Below, in pieces: positions 1 through 8,453 of a stretch of 64,000 bases of DNA. Position 1 is the stretch's first letter; the number at the start of each line of letters is the position of its first letter. The DNA is from Arthrobacter caoxuetaonis (GTDB taxonomy: Bacteria > Actinomycetota > Actinomycetes > Actinomycetales > Micrococcaceae). The position numbers and the translations under genes were made by a program. The stretch is taken from positions 3,472,001 to 3,536,000 of the forward strand of contig NZ_CP099466.1 in assembly GCF_023921125.1 (NCBI RefSeq), read 5' to 3'. The notes below the pieces were generated by a model. The model was not told the DNA's origin. It did no database searches and saw nothing but the letters and a program-made list of their open reading frames with translations.

Positions 1-305
1 GCGTCCGATCCGGCGAACTGCACGGCACCGGCCAGGAGTGCGTTGCGTCCGGCGCCCGAGCCATCCGGGGAGTACTGGACCTGGACCTTGGGATGCAGCA
101 CGCGGAAGCCGCCGATCCAGGCATCCATGGCAGGGCCCTGTGCCGTGGACCCGGAACCGGAGATGATCCCCTCCAGCTTGGAGGTGCTGTTTTCCGCGGC
201 TTTGCGCTGTTCCTCACCCAGGGGGTAGTCAGAACCGCAGGCAGAAAGCGCCAGCGCTGCGGCGGCGGCCACTGCCAGGGCACGAAGGGAACGGGAACTG
301 CGCAC
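1..305 (-). CDS. pstS: Phosphate ABC transporter substrate-binding lipoprotein PstS, N-terminal part
   Basis: Binds phosphate outside the membrane and hands it to the PstCAB importer. The visible 101 residues begin with a basic, alanine-rich signal peptide ending in the lipobox LSAC, so the mature protein should be lipid-anchored. They continue into the PstS-type segment ISGSGSTAQGPAMDAW and later GSGAGRNALLAGAVQFAGSD, which line the phosphate pocket in this family. The start is the GTG at 303-305, with AAAGGAG nine bases upstream. The gene runs off the left edge, so the C-terminal two thirds and any pstCAB genes are not visible. The 241 bases between it and the next gene are the likely promoter region; I saw no clear phosphate-regulator box there. 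Confidence 0.85.
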   Translation of the reverse strand, partial: MRSSRSLRALAVAAAAALALSACGSDYPLGEEQRKAAENSTSKLEGIISGSGSTAQGPAMDAWIGGFRVLHPKVQVQYSPDGSGAGRNALLAGAVQFAGSD

Positions 306-546
306 GGTGGGGTGCTCCTTTGGGGGAAAGCGGCATCAGGCGGCCCGGAGTTCAATGCCTTGGAATCGGCACGTCCGGTTGCAACTTCAAGGCTAGCCGC
401 CGATTAGTCCCCACCGCCAACTGGGAGCTGCCCCTGCCCTTGGCTGCCCCTGAAGGTAGTGGAAGGATGGGCTCACTCCGGACCACAGCGCGGCCACGAA
501 GGCGGAATCGCCCAGGTGCCCCCGGTCCCTGCCCCAAGGGGGTTCA

Positions 547-930
547 ATGCTGGTTGCTGCAGCGATACTGACCGTGGTTTCCGCCGCCGTGCACTTCTAT
601 TTCTTCTTCCTGGAATCCCTGCGCTGGACCGCAGCCGAGACCATGGGTGTGTACGGAATCACTTCTGAGCAGGACGCGGAAACCACCCAGCCGCTGGCCT
701 ACACGCAGGGCTTCTACAACCTGTTCCTGGGGGTGGGTGCTGTCCTGGGGGTCCTGCTCATCGGCGTCGGCAATCCCGCAGCCGGACTGACCCTGATGAG
801 CTTCTCCACCGCCTGCATGGTCCTGGCCTCGGTGGTGCTGCTGGCCGGCCGGTGGCCGCTGGGGCGGATTGCCCTCATCCGCGGGATTCCGGCGCTGCTG
901 GCGCTGCTTCTCACCCTCATTGGCGCGTAA
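547..930 (+). CDS. DUF1304 family small membrane protein
   Basis: A 127-residue integral membrane protein of unknown function with about four hydrophobic segments (roughly residues 1-22, 50-72, 78-103 and 108-127). The motif TQGFYNLFLGVGAVLG and the acidic-aromatic stretch FFLESLRW near the first helix are typical of DUF1304 proteins. An AAGGGGG Shine-Dalgarno sequence lies just before the ATG. It stands alone between pstS, which is divergent, and the alkA operon end, which is convergent. No function can be read from the context. Confidence 0.8.
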   Translation: MLVAAAILTVVSAAVHFYFFFLESLRWTAAETMGVYGITSEQDAETTQPLAYTQGFYNLFLGVGAVLGVLLIGVGNPAAGLTLMSFSTACMVLASVVLLAGRWPLGRIALIRGIPALLALLLTLIGA

Positions 931-959
931 CCCTGCCATCGCCCCGGAATAGACAGGCG

Positions 960-1868
960 CTAGGCAGGCGCGGGGACGATGTCGTACGCCGCCTCCGTCC
1001 ACAGGTGGAACAAGGCATAGGCGCGCCAGGGCCGCCAGTCTTCGGCCAGACGTGATGCCTCCTTCGCGGTGGCAACCCCCAGGGCCCGCCGAAGGACCAG
1101 GTCCCCGGGAATGAACGCGTCCCGGTCCCCCGCAGCGCGGACTTCCAGGTAGTCCGCGGTCCAGGGTCCGATGCCGGGAAGGGCCAGCAGCGCCGGACGG
1201 ACCGCCTGCCAGTCACTGTGCCGTCCCAGCTCCAGCCCGCCGGCTGCAGCTTCTGCAAGGGCATGGATGCTTCCCGCGCGGGCGCCGGTGATCCGCACTG
1301 CCGCCTGCAGGTCAGCGGGCGCGACGGCGGCCAGTTCGCCCGGCGCGGGGAAGGTCCGGAGTCCGCCGGGGCCGGCGGTTCCATAGGCAGCGACCAGGCG
1401 GGCGGCAAAGGTACGGGCCGCAGCAAGCGACACCTGCTGCCCGAGGACGGTCAGCACCGCTGTCTCAAACCCGTCCACCGAACCGGGGATTCGGAGTCCG
1501 GGATAGCGTTCGACCAGCGGGGCCAGCCGGGGGAAGCCAGCCAGCGCGGTGTCTACGGCGTGCGTATCGGCGTCGAGGTCCAGCCAGCTGCGGACCGCAC
1601 CAAGGCAGCCTGCGTCGTTCTCCTGCCGGCCGCCGTTCAGGCTCACGGAGACCCCGTCCGGTGCACCGATGCCGATCTGCGCCAGCACCGGTCCGCCGGG
1701 GGCAGGCCACAGCCGGGTAAGGACTGCGCCCGACGGCGTCACCTCCACTGTTTCCAGCCCCGGCACGGCGTGGGCGGCCAGGCTGCGGACGAGCGGCTGC
1801 CACGGAAACGGGCCGGCCGCGGCCAGCACGTACATGCGGTCCGGCTCCCCCGCCTCCGCCGGGCTCAT
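960..1868 (-). CDS. alkA: DNA-3-methyladenine glycosylase II (AlkA type)
   Basis: Excises alkylated purines such as 3-methyladenine to start base-excision repair. The 302-residue protein has an AlkA-like N-terminal domain, then the helix-hairpin-helix GPD region. LPGIGPWTADYLEVR is the hairpin, and the catalytic aspartate lies in FIPGDLVLRR at about residue 256. In many actinobacteria this domain is fused to Ada; here it is free-standing. It is the last gene of a tightly coupled operon: its start overlaps the alkB stop by four bases (ATGA at 1865-1868). The operon order is sigma factor, ogt, alkB, alkA, so it is presumably induced together with the other repair enzymes. Confidence 0.92.
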   Translation of the reverse strand: MSPAEAGEPDRMYVLAAAGPFPWQPLVRSLAAHAVPGLETVEVTPSGAVLTRLWPAPGGPVLAQIGIGAPDGVSVSLNGGRQENDAGCLGAVRSWLDLDADTHAVDTALAGFPRLAPLVERYPGLRIPGSVDGFETAVLTVLGQQVSLAAARTFAARLVAAYGTAGPGGLRTFPAPGELAAVAPADLQAAVRITGARAGSIHALAEAAAGGLELGRHSDWQAVRPALLALPGIGPWTADYLEVRAAGDRDAFIPGDLVLRRALGVATAKEASRLAEDWRPWRAYALFHLWTEAAYDIVPAPA

Positions 1869-2551
1869 TCCATTCCCGTCATCCGGAGGGTGATGTTGAT
1901 CCTGCCCTTGCTCAGTCCGTTCTCAGGATCGGCGGTCCCGGCCAGCGTTTTGGGCACCCCGTGGTACGCGAAACGGGAAGGACCGCCGAAGACGAACAGG
2001 TCACCGGAGGACAGCTCGATGTCGGTGTAGGGCCGGGTGCGCGTTTGTGTATTCCCAAAACGGAATATGCAGCTGTCGCCGATGCTGAAGGACACCACGG
2101 GGGCCGAGGACTTTTCGTCCTTGTCCTGGTGCATGCCCATATGCGCCCCTTCGGCGTAGTAGTTGATCAGGGCCGTATCCGGGGTGTAATCCTCGGGATC
2201 GATGATGTCCGGAGCGTAGCCCGGTTCCCCTTCAGTGCAGTAGGCGGCACGGATTGCCCGGCGGCCCAGCTCCACCAGCCAGCCGGGAACTTCGGCCACG
2301 CGGCCGCCGCCGGCGTCGTCGGCCGTGCGCGTGTATTTATAGGGCTGCCAGTGCCAGCCAAGGCACACCGTCTGCACCGACATTTTGTGCCCGCCCGGCA
2401 GGACCGCCGAACGCATCGGGACGGGTCCAATGGCCCAGGCCCTGCAGGCCTCGACGATGCTGCGCTGCTGCTCGGCAGTCAACCAGCCCGGCACGTGGAC
2501 CGCACCGGCGGACGGGGTGTTGCGTTCGCGCGGGAAGAGTTCGCCGCTCAT
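1865..2551 (-). CDS. alkB: Alpha-ketoglutarate-dependent dioxygenase AlkB
   Basis: Iron and 2-oxoglutarate enzyme that oxidatively removes methyl groups from 1-methyladenine and 3-methylcytosine in DNA. The 228-residue product keeps the whole facial triad: His141 and Asp143 in MHQDKDE and His197 in AYHGVPK. RINITLRMT near the C-terminus (Arg217, Arg223) carries the 2-oxoglutarate-binding arginine. Length is normal for the family. It overlaps both ogt upstream and alkA downstream by four bases (ATGA), which implies translational coupling in one mRNA dedicated to alkylation damage. Confidence 0.95.
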   Translation of the reverse strand: MSGELFPRERNTPSAGAVHVPGWLTAEQQRSIVEACRAWAIGPVPMRSAVLPGGHKMSVQTVCLGWHWQPYKYTRTADDAGGGRVAEVPGWLVELGRRAIRAAYCTEGEPGYAPDIIDPEDYTPDTALINYYAEGAHMGMHQDKDEKSSAPVVSFSIGDSCIFRFGNTQTRTRPYTDIELSSGDLFVFGGPSRFAYHGVPKTLAGTADPENGLSKGRINITLRMTGME

Positions 2552-3156
2552 GCGGCGGCTTCCATGGTGAGCAGGGTGCGCTTGGCGTCGCTGCCACCGA
2601 GGTAGTTCCCGATTTTTCCGTCCGAGCGGACCACCCGGTGGCAGGGCACAACAACGGGCAGCGGATTCCGGGCGCAGGCGGTTCCGGCGGCACGGACGGC
2701 ACCGGGGTTCCCCGCAAGCGCGGCCAGGGCAGCGTAGCTCGCGGTGGCACCGTAGCCGATGTCGGAGAGGTGTTCGATGACGGTGCGCCGGAAACCGGTG
2801 GCCAGGCGCAGGTCCAGCGCCAGGTCGAAGGTTTTCCGCGAGCCGGCGAAGTACTCCCGGAGCTGGCGGACGGGTTCAGCCAGGCGGGCGGCGTCGGCCA
2901 GGATCCGCGGACTGACGCGGACGGCGAGCTCTGCCAGCACAGCGTCATGCCCTTCCACGGCGAAGCCGACCCGGACCAGCCCGGCCGGCGTTGCGGCGAG
3001 CAGCAGTCCCCCAACGGGTGAATCCATCACCGTGTACGCAACATCGAGCAGGTCCTGTCCGGCGGCGTCGGCAGTGAGCCGGCCATGCAGCCGGGCCAGC
3101 GTCTCGCTCTCGGCCTCCGGCGCGTCCTGCGCGGCAGCTTCTGTGTCCAGGGTCAT
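2548..3156 (-). CDS. ogt: Methylated-DNA--protein-cysteine methyltransferase
   Basis: Suicide repair protein that transfers the methyl group from O6-methylguanine to its own cysteine. The active-site motif PCHRVVRSDG is present with the acceptor at about Cys172, followed by the family signature GNYLGG. The 202-residue protein has an unusually long acidic N-terminal extension of about 35 residues before the usual domain. It has no Ada-type zinc domain, so it cannot sense phosphotriesters as E. coli Ada does. It is coupled by ATGA overlaps to the sigma factor gene before it and to alkB after it. Confidence 0.93.
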   Translation of the reverse strand: MTLDTEAAAQDAPEAESETLARLHGRLTADAAGQDLLDVAYTVMDSPVGGLLLAATPAGLVRVGFAVEGHDAVLAELAVRVSPRILADAARLAEPVRQLREYFAGSRKTFDLALDLRLATGFRRTVIEHLSDIGYGATASYAALAALAGNPGAVRAAGTACARNPLPVVVPCHRVVRSDGKIGNYLGGSDAKRTLLTMEAAA

Positions 3157-3632
3157 CGGAGGTCCTCCACATCCAGTGATCGGAGCTTCTTCATTCCATC
3201 AGCAGCGGAGCGGCGGCAGGCCGCTTCAGTGCTCTCGAGCAGGAGCGCCACGTCCGCGAAGGGCAGCCCGGCCAGATGGTGGTAGGCCAGGGCTTCACGC
3301 TGGCGCTGCGGCAGCGTCCGCAGGGCGGCCCACAGCCCGTCGTGCTCTCCCGGTCCGGGGTCCGCGCCTCCCGCAGCTTCGGGGAGGTCAGGCACTGTGA
3401 CCGGGCGCCGGGCAGCGGCCCGGCGGGAATCTATGGCCTTGCGCTTGGCGATTGTCACCAGCCAGGCCTGGACGTTGGCCGCGGGATCGAGCGAGGGATA
3501 GGCGCGCAGGGCGGAGAGGAACGTTTCCGACCAGGCGTCCTCCGCGTCGTCGGGCCCCAGTACGGCACGGCAGACCCGCAGCACGACGGCGCCGTGTTCC
3601 CTGACGATCGCTTCGAACGGTTTCACTTCCAC
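3153..3632 (-). CDS. ECF-like RNA polymerase sigma factor of the alkylation repair operon
   Basis: A 159-residue sigma-70 family protein with region 2 (about residues 8-75, including DDAEDAWSETFLSAL and NVQAWLVTIAKRKAID) and region 4 (about 98-150, with LPQRQREALAYHHLAGLPFADVALLL). It should direct RNA polymerase to a small promoter set, probably including its own operon. No anti-sigma gene is adjacent. The listed start is the GTG at 3630-3632, which lacks a Shine-Dalgarno sequence. An alternative is the GTG at 3624-3626, which sits eight bases after a TACAGT -10-like hexamer (3635-3640) and would give a leaderless message. What activates it is not visible. Confidence 0.88.
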   Translation of the reverse strand: MEVKPFEAIVREHGAVVLRVCRAVLGPDDAEDAWSETFLSALRAYPSLDPAANVQAWLVTIAKRKAIDSRRAAARRPVTVPDLPEAAGGADPGPGEHDGLWAALRTLPQRQREALAYHHLAGLPFADVALLLESTEAACRRSAADGMKKLRSLDVEDLR

Positions 3633-3675
3633 ATACTGTAAACGCGCGGCAGCTCTCTTTTGTGAGCCTGCGGCC

Positions 3676-5136
3676 CTAGAGCCAGGCGATTCCCGGTGCA
3701 GGAGCTCCCCGTCCGTCGCCGGCGTCCCCGTTCGCAGTGAAGCCGGCAGTCGGATCCGCTCCGCCCAGCAGTGAGCGGGTCATGGCTTCACGCTGTCCGG
3801 AGAGATCCTCCGCGGCCGCGAGCAGATGGACATCGCCGGGATCCTCGCCGGCCTCCGCTGCCGCCAGGATTGCCCGGCGCACCAGCTCCCGCGCGAACGA
3901 CGCCGTCGCGCCGTCCGCCTGCTCCGCCACCGCAGCCAGCGCCGCCGCGGAAAACACTCCGGCCGGAGCGTAAAGCTCCATGAGCCGGACCCGGTCCCCT
4001 GCGTCCGGCAACGGAATTTCGACGGCAAGGTCCACCCGTCCGGGACGCTGGGCAAGGGCAGGCTCCAGGACGTCCACCCGGTTGGTGGTCATGACAAAGG
4101 CAATATCGGCGTCGGCATCGAGCCCGTCCAGGGCGTCAAGGACCTGGAAGAGCAGCGGCTGCGGGCCGTGGCCCATGTTCCGGTCTTCGGCCACCAGGTC
4201 AATGTCTTCGAGGACCACCAGGGACGGAGCCATGGCCCGGGCAAGGCTCGCCGCCTGGGAGATCGCCCCCAGCGAAGCGCCGGTGAGCAGGACCGCCGTC
4301 GTGCCCGGACTTTCACTGAGCAGGTGCCGTACAGTGTGCGTTTTACCCGTTCCGGGCGGACCGTAGAGCAGGACCCCGCGTTTGAGGTGCTGGCCGGCGG
4401 CCTGCAGGCGGCCGCGGTGCCCGGCGATGCCCAGGACGTGGCTGCGGACCCGCTCGAGCACACCGTCGGGCAGGATCACTTTCTCCCGCGGCAGCGAAGG
4501 ACGTGTCAGGAAGTTCACCCCGGCACCGCCCGGTCCGTAGGGATCGAAGCCGAGCGAGATGACCTGTCCGCGCAGGATGCTGTGGACCCGCAGGTGTTCC
4601 TGGACTGCTGCCAGGACGGCCGCCGCCACTGGACGTTCTGCGGCCATGACCGCCAGCTGCACGTCAGGGCTGCCCGTCTGCGGGTCACCGTTCCGCTGCA
4701 GGACGGCCACCGGCACCCCGTCGTGGCGGAACAGCCGGATTCCCAATCCGACCGCTTCCCGGCTGCTGTCTGGCCCGACGGCAATGTTGACGAAGTCCGG
4801 CTGGCCAACCGGGATATAACCGTAGCCCTCCTCCTGCACAATGTCGGAGAGACCCAGGTGCTGGCGCTGCTGTCCCCCGCCCAGGCCGATCAGCGTGTTC
4901 CCGGGGTCCTCCCCCGCGATCTGCTCCATGGCGATGTCCACGTCGGCGAAGCGGTGGAACGGGATCGCTTCCACGACGATCGGCACGTCCTGGGCCGGCA
5001 GCCCGAGGTAGGCACTGAGGGCATCCCGCAGCCGCGGCCGGGTCGAGGACGCGGCACGGTGCTGCTGGGCCAGTTCAACGGCGGCGTTGAAACTGGCCAG
5101 GAAGTCCGCGAGGTTTTTCTCCATGGCGCCAGACAC
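3676..5136 (-). CDS. AAA+ family ATPase with uncharacterised N-terminal domain
   Basis: A 486-residue cytosolic ATPase. The N-terminal 240 residues resemble nothing I recognise. The C-terminal half is a classical AAA+ module with Walker A GPPGTGKT (259-266), Walker B LVVLEDID (about 306-313), sensor 1 MTTNRVD and a RPGR arginine-finger region (QRPGRVDLAVEI). This resembles FtsH, Cdc48 or Pch2-type remodellers, but there is no protease domain and no partner gene nearby. Start choice is uncertain: GTG 5136 is taken, and ATG 5124 is possible; neither has a Shine-Dalgarno sequence. It is transcribed in the same direction as the genes around it but is separated from both operons. Confidence 0.8.
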   Translation of the reverse strand: MSGAMEKNLADFLASFNAAVELAQQHRAASSTRPRLRDALSAYLGLPAQDVPIVVEAIPFHRFADVDIAMEQIAGEDPGNTLIGLGGGQQRQHLGLSDIVQEEGYGYIPVGQPDFVNIAVGPDSSREAVGLGIRLFRHDGVPVAVLQRNGDPQTGSPDVQLAVMAAERPVAAAVLAAVQEHLRVHSILRGQVISLGFDPYGPGGAGVNFLTRPSLPREKVILPDGVLERVRSHVLGIAGHRGRLQAAGQHLKRGVLLYGPPGTGKTHTVRHLLSESPGTTAVLLTGASLGAISQAASLARAMAPSLVVLEDIDLVAEDRNMGHGPQPLLFQVLDALDGLDADADIAFVMTTNRVDVLEPALAQRPGRVDLAVEIPLPDAGDRVRLMELYAPAGVFSAAALAAVAEQADGATASFARELVRRAILAAAEAGEDPGDVHLLAAAEDLSGQREAMTRSLLGGADPTAGFTANGDAGDGRGAPAPGIAWL

Positions 5137-5172
5137 TATCAGCGCAGGCGGCCTCCGGCCTGCTGTTTGGAG

Positions 5173-6741
5173 TCAGGCTCTCAGCGCGTTCTGCCGCAGG
5201 TCCGCCTTGCGGATCTTGCCGCTGGCAGTGGTGGGCAGGGACTCGCGGAACTCCACGGATTTCGGGACCTTGTAGCGGGCCAGTTTCCCTTCGAGGTGGT
5301 CCAGGACCGCCTTCTCATCGAGTTCTGCGCCTTCCGCGCGGACGATCACCGCGTGCGGCACTTCCCCCCAGCGCTCGTCCGGGACGCCGATCACTGCAAC
5401 GGCGGAGACCTCCCGCAGCTCCATGATCAGCTGTTCCACCTGGGCCGGGTAAACGTTCTCGCCGCCGGAAATAATCATGTCCTTGATCCGGTCTGAGATG
5501 TACAGGAAGCCGTCGTCGTCGAAGTAGCCCATATCCCCTGAATTGAACCAGGCGCCGTCGGAGAAGGCCGCCGATGTGGCGTCCGGGCGGTTCCAGTACT
5601 CGCGGATCACATTGCCGCCGCGGATCTGGATTTCACCCACTTCCCCAGGGCCGGCCGGGGCTTCCCCGCTTCCGGCGATCCGGACATCGGTGAAGAAGTG
5701 CGGCAGTCCGGCAGATCCGGCCTTGGCCCGTGAATACCTGGCCGGCAGCGCAGTCGCACCGGGCGAGGTTTCGGTCATCCCGTAGCCGCCCGAGAAGGAC
5801 AGGCCCCGCTCTTCATAGGCATCGAGCACACGCGCCGGGACGGGTGAGCCGCCGCAGGTGAGCATGCGGAGGCTTGAGAGGTCCGTTGACTCCCAGCCGG
5901 GATGTTCGGCCAGCATCTGGTAGGTAGTGGGAACCCCGGAAAGTGAGGTGATCCGGTGTTCCTCGATCGCGGCGAGGGTCGCACCGGGTTCGAACCTGCT
6001 GTGAAGAACGAGTTTCCCGCCCTTGAGCAGCACCGGCAGGGCGCCCATGCCCAGGGAGGCGACGTGGAACAGCGGGGCGATCATCAGGGCAACGGTTTCA
6101 GAGCTGACGTCGTAGTCGACCAGTACGTTCACGCTGTTCCACGTCATGTTTCCATGGGTGAGCAGCGCGCCCTTGGGGTTTCCGGTGGTGCCTGACGTGT
6201 ACAGAATGATGGCGGGGTCCTCAAGACCGACCTCCACATCCCGCGGCTCAGCGTCCGCATCCTGCAGCACAGCCTCGTAGGGCTCTGCCGCAGGAGCGCC
6301 GGACACTGTTTCCGTCCCGGCCGGGGACGCCGCCGGGCCCTCCTCCGGGGCCACCATCAGCCGGTGCGTTACCGGAGAATCCGTGCAGCCAAGGACCGCA
6401 AGTGAATCAAGTTCCGCCGCATGGATCAGCACGGTGCTCCCGGAATCCTGGAGCGCGAACCGAACTTCCGGCGGGGCCAGCCGGGTGTTCAGGGGCACGA
6501 ACACCGCGCCCAGGGAGCCCGCCGCAAAGAGCGACTCAAGGAACGCCGGGTGGTTGTTGCCCAGGTAGGCGACCCGACTGCCCGGCGAAACGCCGCGGGC
6601 TGCCAGTGCGCTGGCCAGCCGTTCGATCCGCTCGGCCAGCTGGTCGTACGTCAGCTCAATTCCGGCCCCGGTCACGGCCGTGACACCGGCGGACTTCACC
6701 CGGCGGCGGTGGATCCAGGATCCCAGTCCCTCGTTTCGCAT
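5173..6741 (-). CDS. Acyl-CoA synthetase (AMP-forming), phenylpropanoid operon type
   Basis: Activates a carboxylic acid to its CoA thioester through an acyl-adenylate. The 522-residue enzyme has the phosphate-binding motif YTSGTTGNPKGALLTHGN (about 178-196), a later SGGYGMTETSPG motif, and the hinge and A8 region YISDRIKDMIISGGENVYP with the catalytic lysine in TASGKIRKADL near the end. It is the last gene of a five-gene catabolic operon. The neighbours supply dehydrogenation, hydration, 3-hydroxy oxidation and hydrolytic cleavage, so this ligase probably starts the pathway. The acid is inferred to be a hydroxycinnamate or phenylpropionate; a fatty acid cannot be excluded. Confidence 0.85.
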   Translation of the reverse strand: MRNEGLGSWIHRRRVKSAGVTAVTGAGIELTYDQLAERIERLASALAARGVSPGSRVAYLGNNHPAFLESLFAAGSLGAVFVPLNTRLAPPEVRFALQDSGSTVLIHAAELDSLAVLGCTDSPVTHRLMVAPEEGPAASPAGTETVSGAPAAEPYEAVLQDADAEPRDVEVGLEDPAIILYTSGTTGNPKGALLTHGNMTWNSVNVLVDYDVSSETVALMIAPLFHVASLGMGALPVLLKGGKLVLHSRFEPGATLAAIEEHRITSLSGVPTTYQMLAEHPGWESTDLSSLRMLTCGGSPVPARVLDAYEERGLSFSGGYGMTETSPGATALPARYSRAKAGSAGLPHFFTDVRIAGSGEAPAGPGEVGEIQIRGGNVIREYWNRPDATSAAFSDGAWFNSGDMGYFDDDGFLYISDRIKDMIISGGENVYPAQVEQLIMELREVSAVAVIGVPDERWGEVPHAVIVRAEGAELDEKAVLDHLEGKLARYKVPKSVEFRESLPTTASGKIRKADLRQNALRA

Positions 6742-6768
6742 CTGCTCGCTCCCTTTCCGGGCGTCTGG

Positions 6769-7224
6769 CTAGGCGTAGAAACGGGCCAGGAATTCAGCGA
6801 CGACGGCGGGACGCTCCTCGCCTTCGATCTCGATGGTGTTGGACGTCTTGATCTGCACGCCGCCCTTCACCTCGGTGACCTCTGCGATCACCGAGTGCAG
6901 CCGGACCTTGGAGCCCACCTTCACCGGGTTCGTGAACCGGACCCGGTCCAGGCCGTAGTTGACCTTGGTCTTCACGCCGTCCACGTCGAACAGGGCACTC
7001 CACAGCGGAATGATCAGGGACAGGGTCAGGAACCCGTGGGCGATGGGGGCTCCGAAGGGCCCGTCCTTGGCCTTTTCCGGATCGGTGTGGATCCACTGGT
7101 GGTCATCGGTCGCGTCGGCAAAGGTGTTGATCTGGTCCTGGGTGATCTCGATGTAATCGGTGTAGCCCAGGTCCTTGCCGACCAGTGAGGGAAGTTCTTC
7201 GAGGGTGACAACGGTAGCGCTCAT
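6769..7224 (-). CDS. MaoC family (R)-specific enoyl-CoA hydratase
   Basis: A 151-residue hotdog-fold hydratase that adds water to a 2-enoyl-CoA. The hydratase motif is clear: FADATDDHQWIHTDPEKA contains the catalytic Asp and His, followed by APIAHGFLTLSL. Its length is that of a single-domain MaoC protein. It lies between the acyl-CoA dehydrogenase, which would make its enoyl-CoA substrate, and the CoA ligase. The SDR at the head of the operon would oxidise its 3-hydroxyacyl-CoA product. Confidence 0.9.
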   Translation of the reverse strand: MSATVVTLEELPSLVGKDLGYTDYIEITQDQINTFADATDDHQWIHTDPEKAKDGPFGAPIAHGFLTLSLIIPLWSALFDVDGVKTKVNYGLDRVRFTNPVKVGSKVRLHSVIAEVTEVKGGVQIKTSNTIEIEGEERPAVVAEFLARFYA

Positions 7225-7259
7225 GTTCTTTTTCCTTCGGTTTGCAGGGAATGAATGGG

Positions 7260-8453
7260 TTAGCGGAAGGCGCCGGTGCCGGCGATCGAGCGCCCGACAA
7301 TCAGGGCGTTGATGTCGTGGGTGCCTTCGTAGGAATAGACAGCCTCAGCATCGGCATGGAAACGGGCGACGCCGGTGTCCAGGGTGATCCCGTTGCCTCC
7401 GACCACTTCGCGCGCCAGGGCGACGGTCTCCCGGAGCGAGGTGCAGGTGAACATCTTCGCCAGTGCGGAATCCTCGTCCCGGAAGATGCCTTCTTCCTGG
7501 CGCTGGGTCAGCCGGACGACCATGCCCAGTGACGCCGTCAGGTTGGCCAGCATGGTGGCGAGCTTCTGCTGCGTGAGCTGGAAAGAGGCCAGCGGGCGGC
7601 CGAACTGTTCCCGTTCCAAGGTGTAGCGCACGGCCGCCTCATATGCGCCCGCCTGCATGCCGGCGGCGATCCAGGCGACGTCGGAGCGCAGCCGGCGCAT
7701 CAGCGCGGCCACGTCCTTGAACGAGTTGATGTTCGCCAGCCGCGCCGAGTCCGGAACCCGGACGGAGCGCAGTTCAATGTCGGCATTCTGCATCATTCGC
7801 AGGGAGGTCTTGCGCAGGATCTTGGTCAGGGTCACACCCGGCGCTTCGCGCGGCACGAGGAAGGCCTTGACCTGTCCGTCTGCCTCGTCCCGGGCGAAGA
7901 CGGCAAGCACGTCCGCCGTAGCGGCGCCGCCGATCCAGCGCTTGGCGCCGTCGATGATCCACTCATCGCCTTCGCGCCGGGCCGAAGTTGCCAGTCCGCC
8001 GGCAATGTCCGAGCCGTGCTCCGGTTCGGTCAGCGCGAAGACGCCAGTGAGCTCGAAGGACCGGATTTTCGGGTCCAGTTCCGCGGCCTGCTCGGCGCTG
8101 CCGCCGTGCAGCACGGTGGAGCGGAACAGTCCGGACTGCGCGTTGTAGAACGTAGCCACGGAAGCATCCGTGCGGGCCAGCTCAAAGTTGCGGAAGCCGC
8201 CGTACAGGCCGGACGTGCGCCCCTGGCTGTCGGCGACGCCGTCGGGCGCCATCAGGTTCAGGTCCACGAGCGGCTGGCGAATTTGGTACGGGAACTCACC
8301 GGCTTCCCAGTAGTCCGCCAGCAGCGGGGCCACCTGGGAGTCCAGGACAGCGCGCAGCTTTCCCAGCACTTCCTGCTCGGCACCGCTGAGCAGGTCGGAG
8401 TAGCCGTACCGGTCCGCGGCGTACAGGGGTTCTGTAGTTCCTGCGGTGCTCAT
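7260..8453 (-). CDS. Acyl-CoA dehydrogenase
   Basis: FAD enzyme that introduces the 2,3 double bond into an acyl-CoA. The 397-residue protein contains FALTEPEHGSDIAGG (FAD and substrate binding), the middle-domain stretch WIIDGAKRWIGGA, and the C-terminal REVVGGNGITLD and YSYEGTHDINALIVGR. The last carries the catalytic glutamate position seen in glutaryl-CoA-dehydrogenase-like members. The reading frame stays open upstream to 8714, but the true start is the ATG at 8451-8453, which overlaps the amidohydrolase stop by four bases. In this operon it fits saturated substrates such as phenylpropionyl-CoA. Confidence 0.92.
   Translation of the reverse strand: MSTAGTTEPLYAADRYGYSDLLSGAEQEVLGKLRAVLDSQVAPLLADYWEAGEFPYQIRQPLVDLNLMAPDGVADSQGRTSGLYGGFRNFELARTDASVATFYNAQSGLFRSTVLHGGSAEQAAELDPKIRSFELTGVFALTEPEHGSDIAGGLATSARREGDEWIIDGAKRWIGGAATADVLAVFARDEADGQVKAFLVPREAPGVTLTKILRKTSLRMMQNADIELRSVRVPDSARLANINSFKDVAALMRRLRSDVAWIAAGMQAGAYEAAVRYTLEREQFGRPLASFQLTQQKLATMLANLTASLGMVVRLTQRQEEGIFRDEDSALAKMFTCTSLRETVALAREVVGGNGITLDTGVARFHADAEAVYSYEGTHDINALIVGRSIAGTGAFR

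Noticed and set aside
3826..5496. Open frame of 556 codons opposite the AAA ATPase and CoA ligase
   Set aside because: It crosses two genes that are well supported on the other strand and has no recognisable motif.
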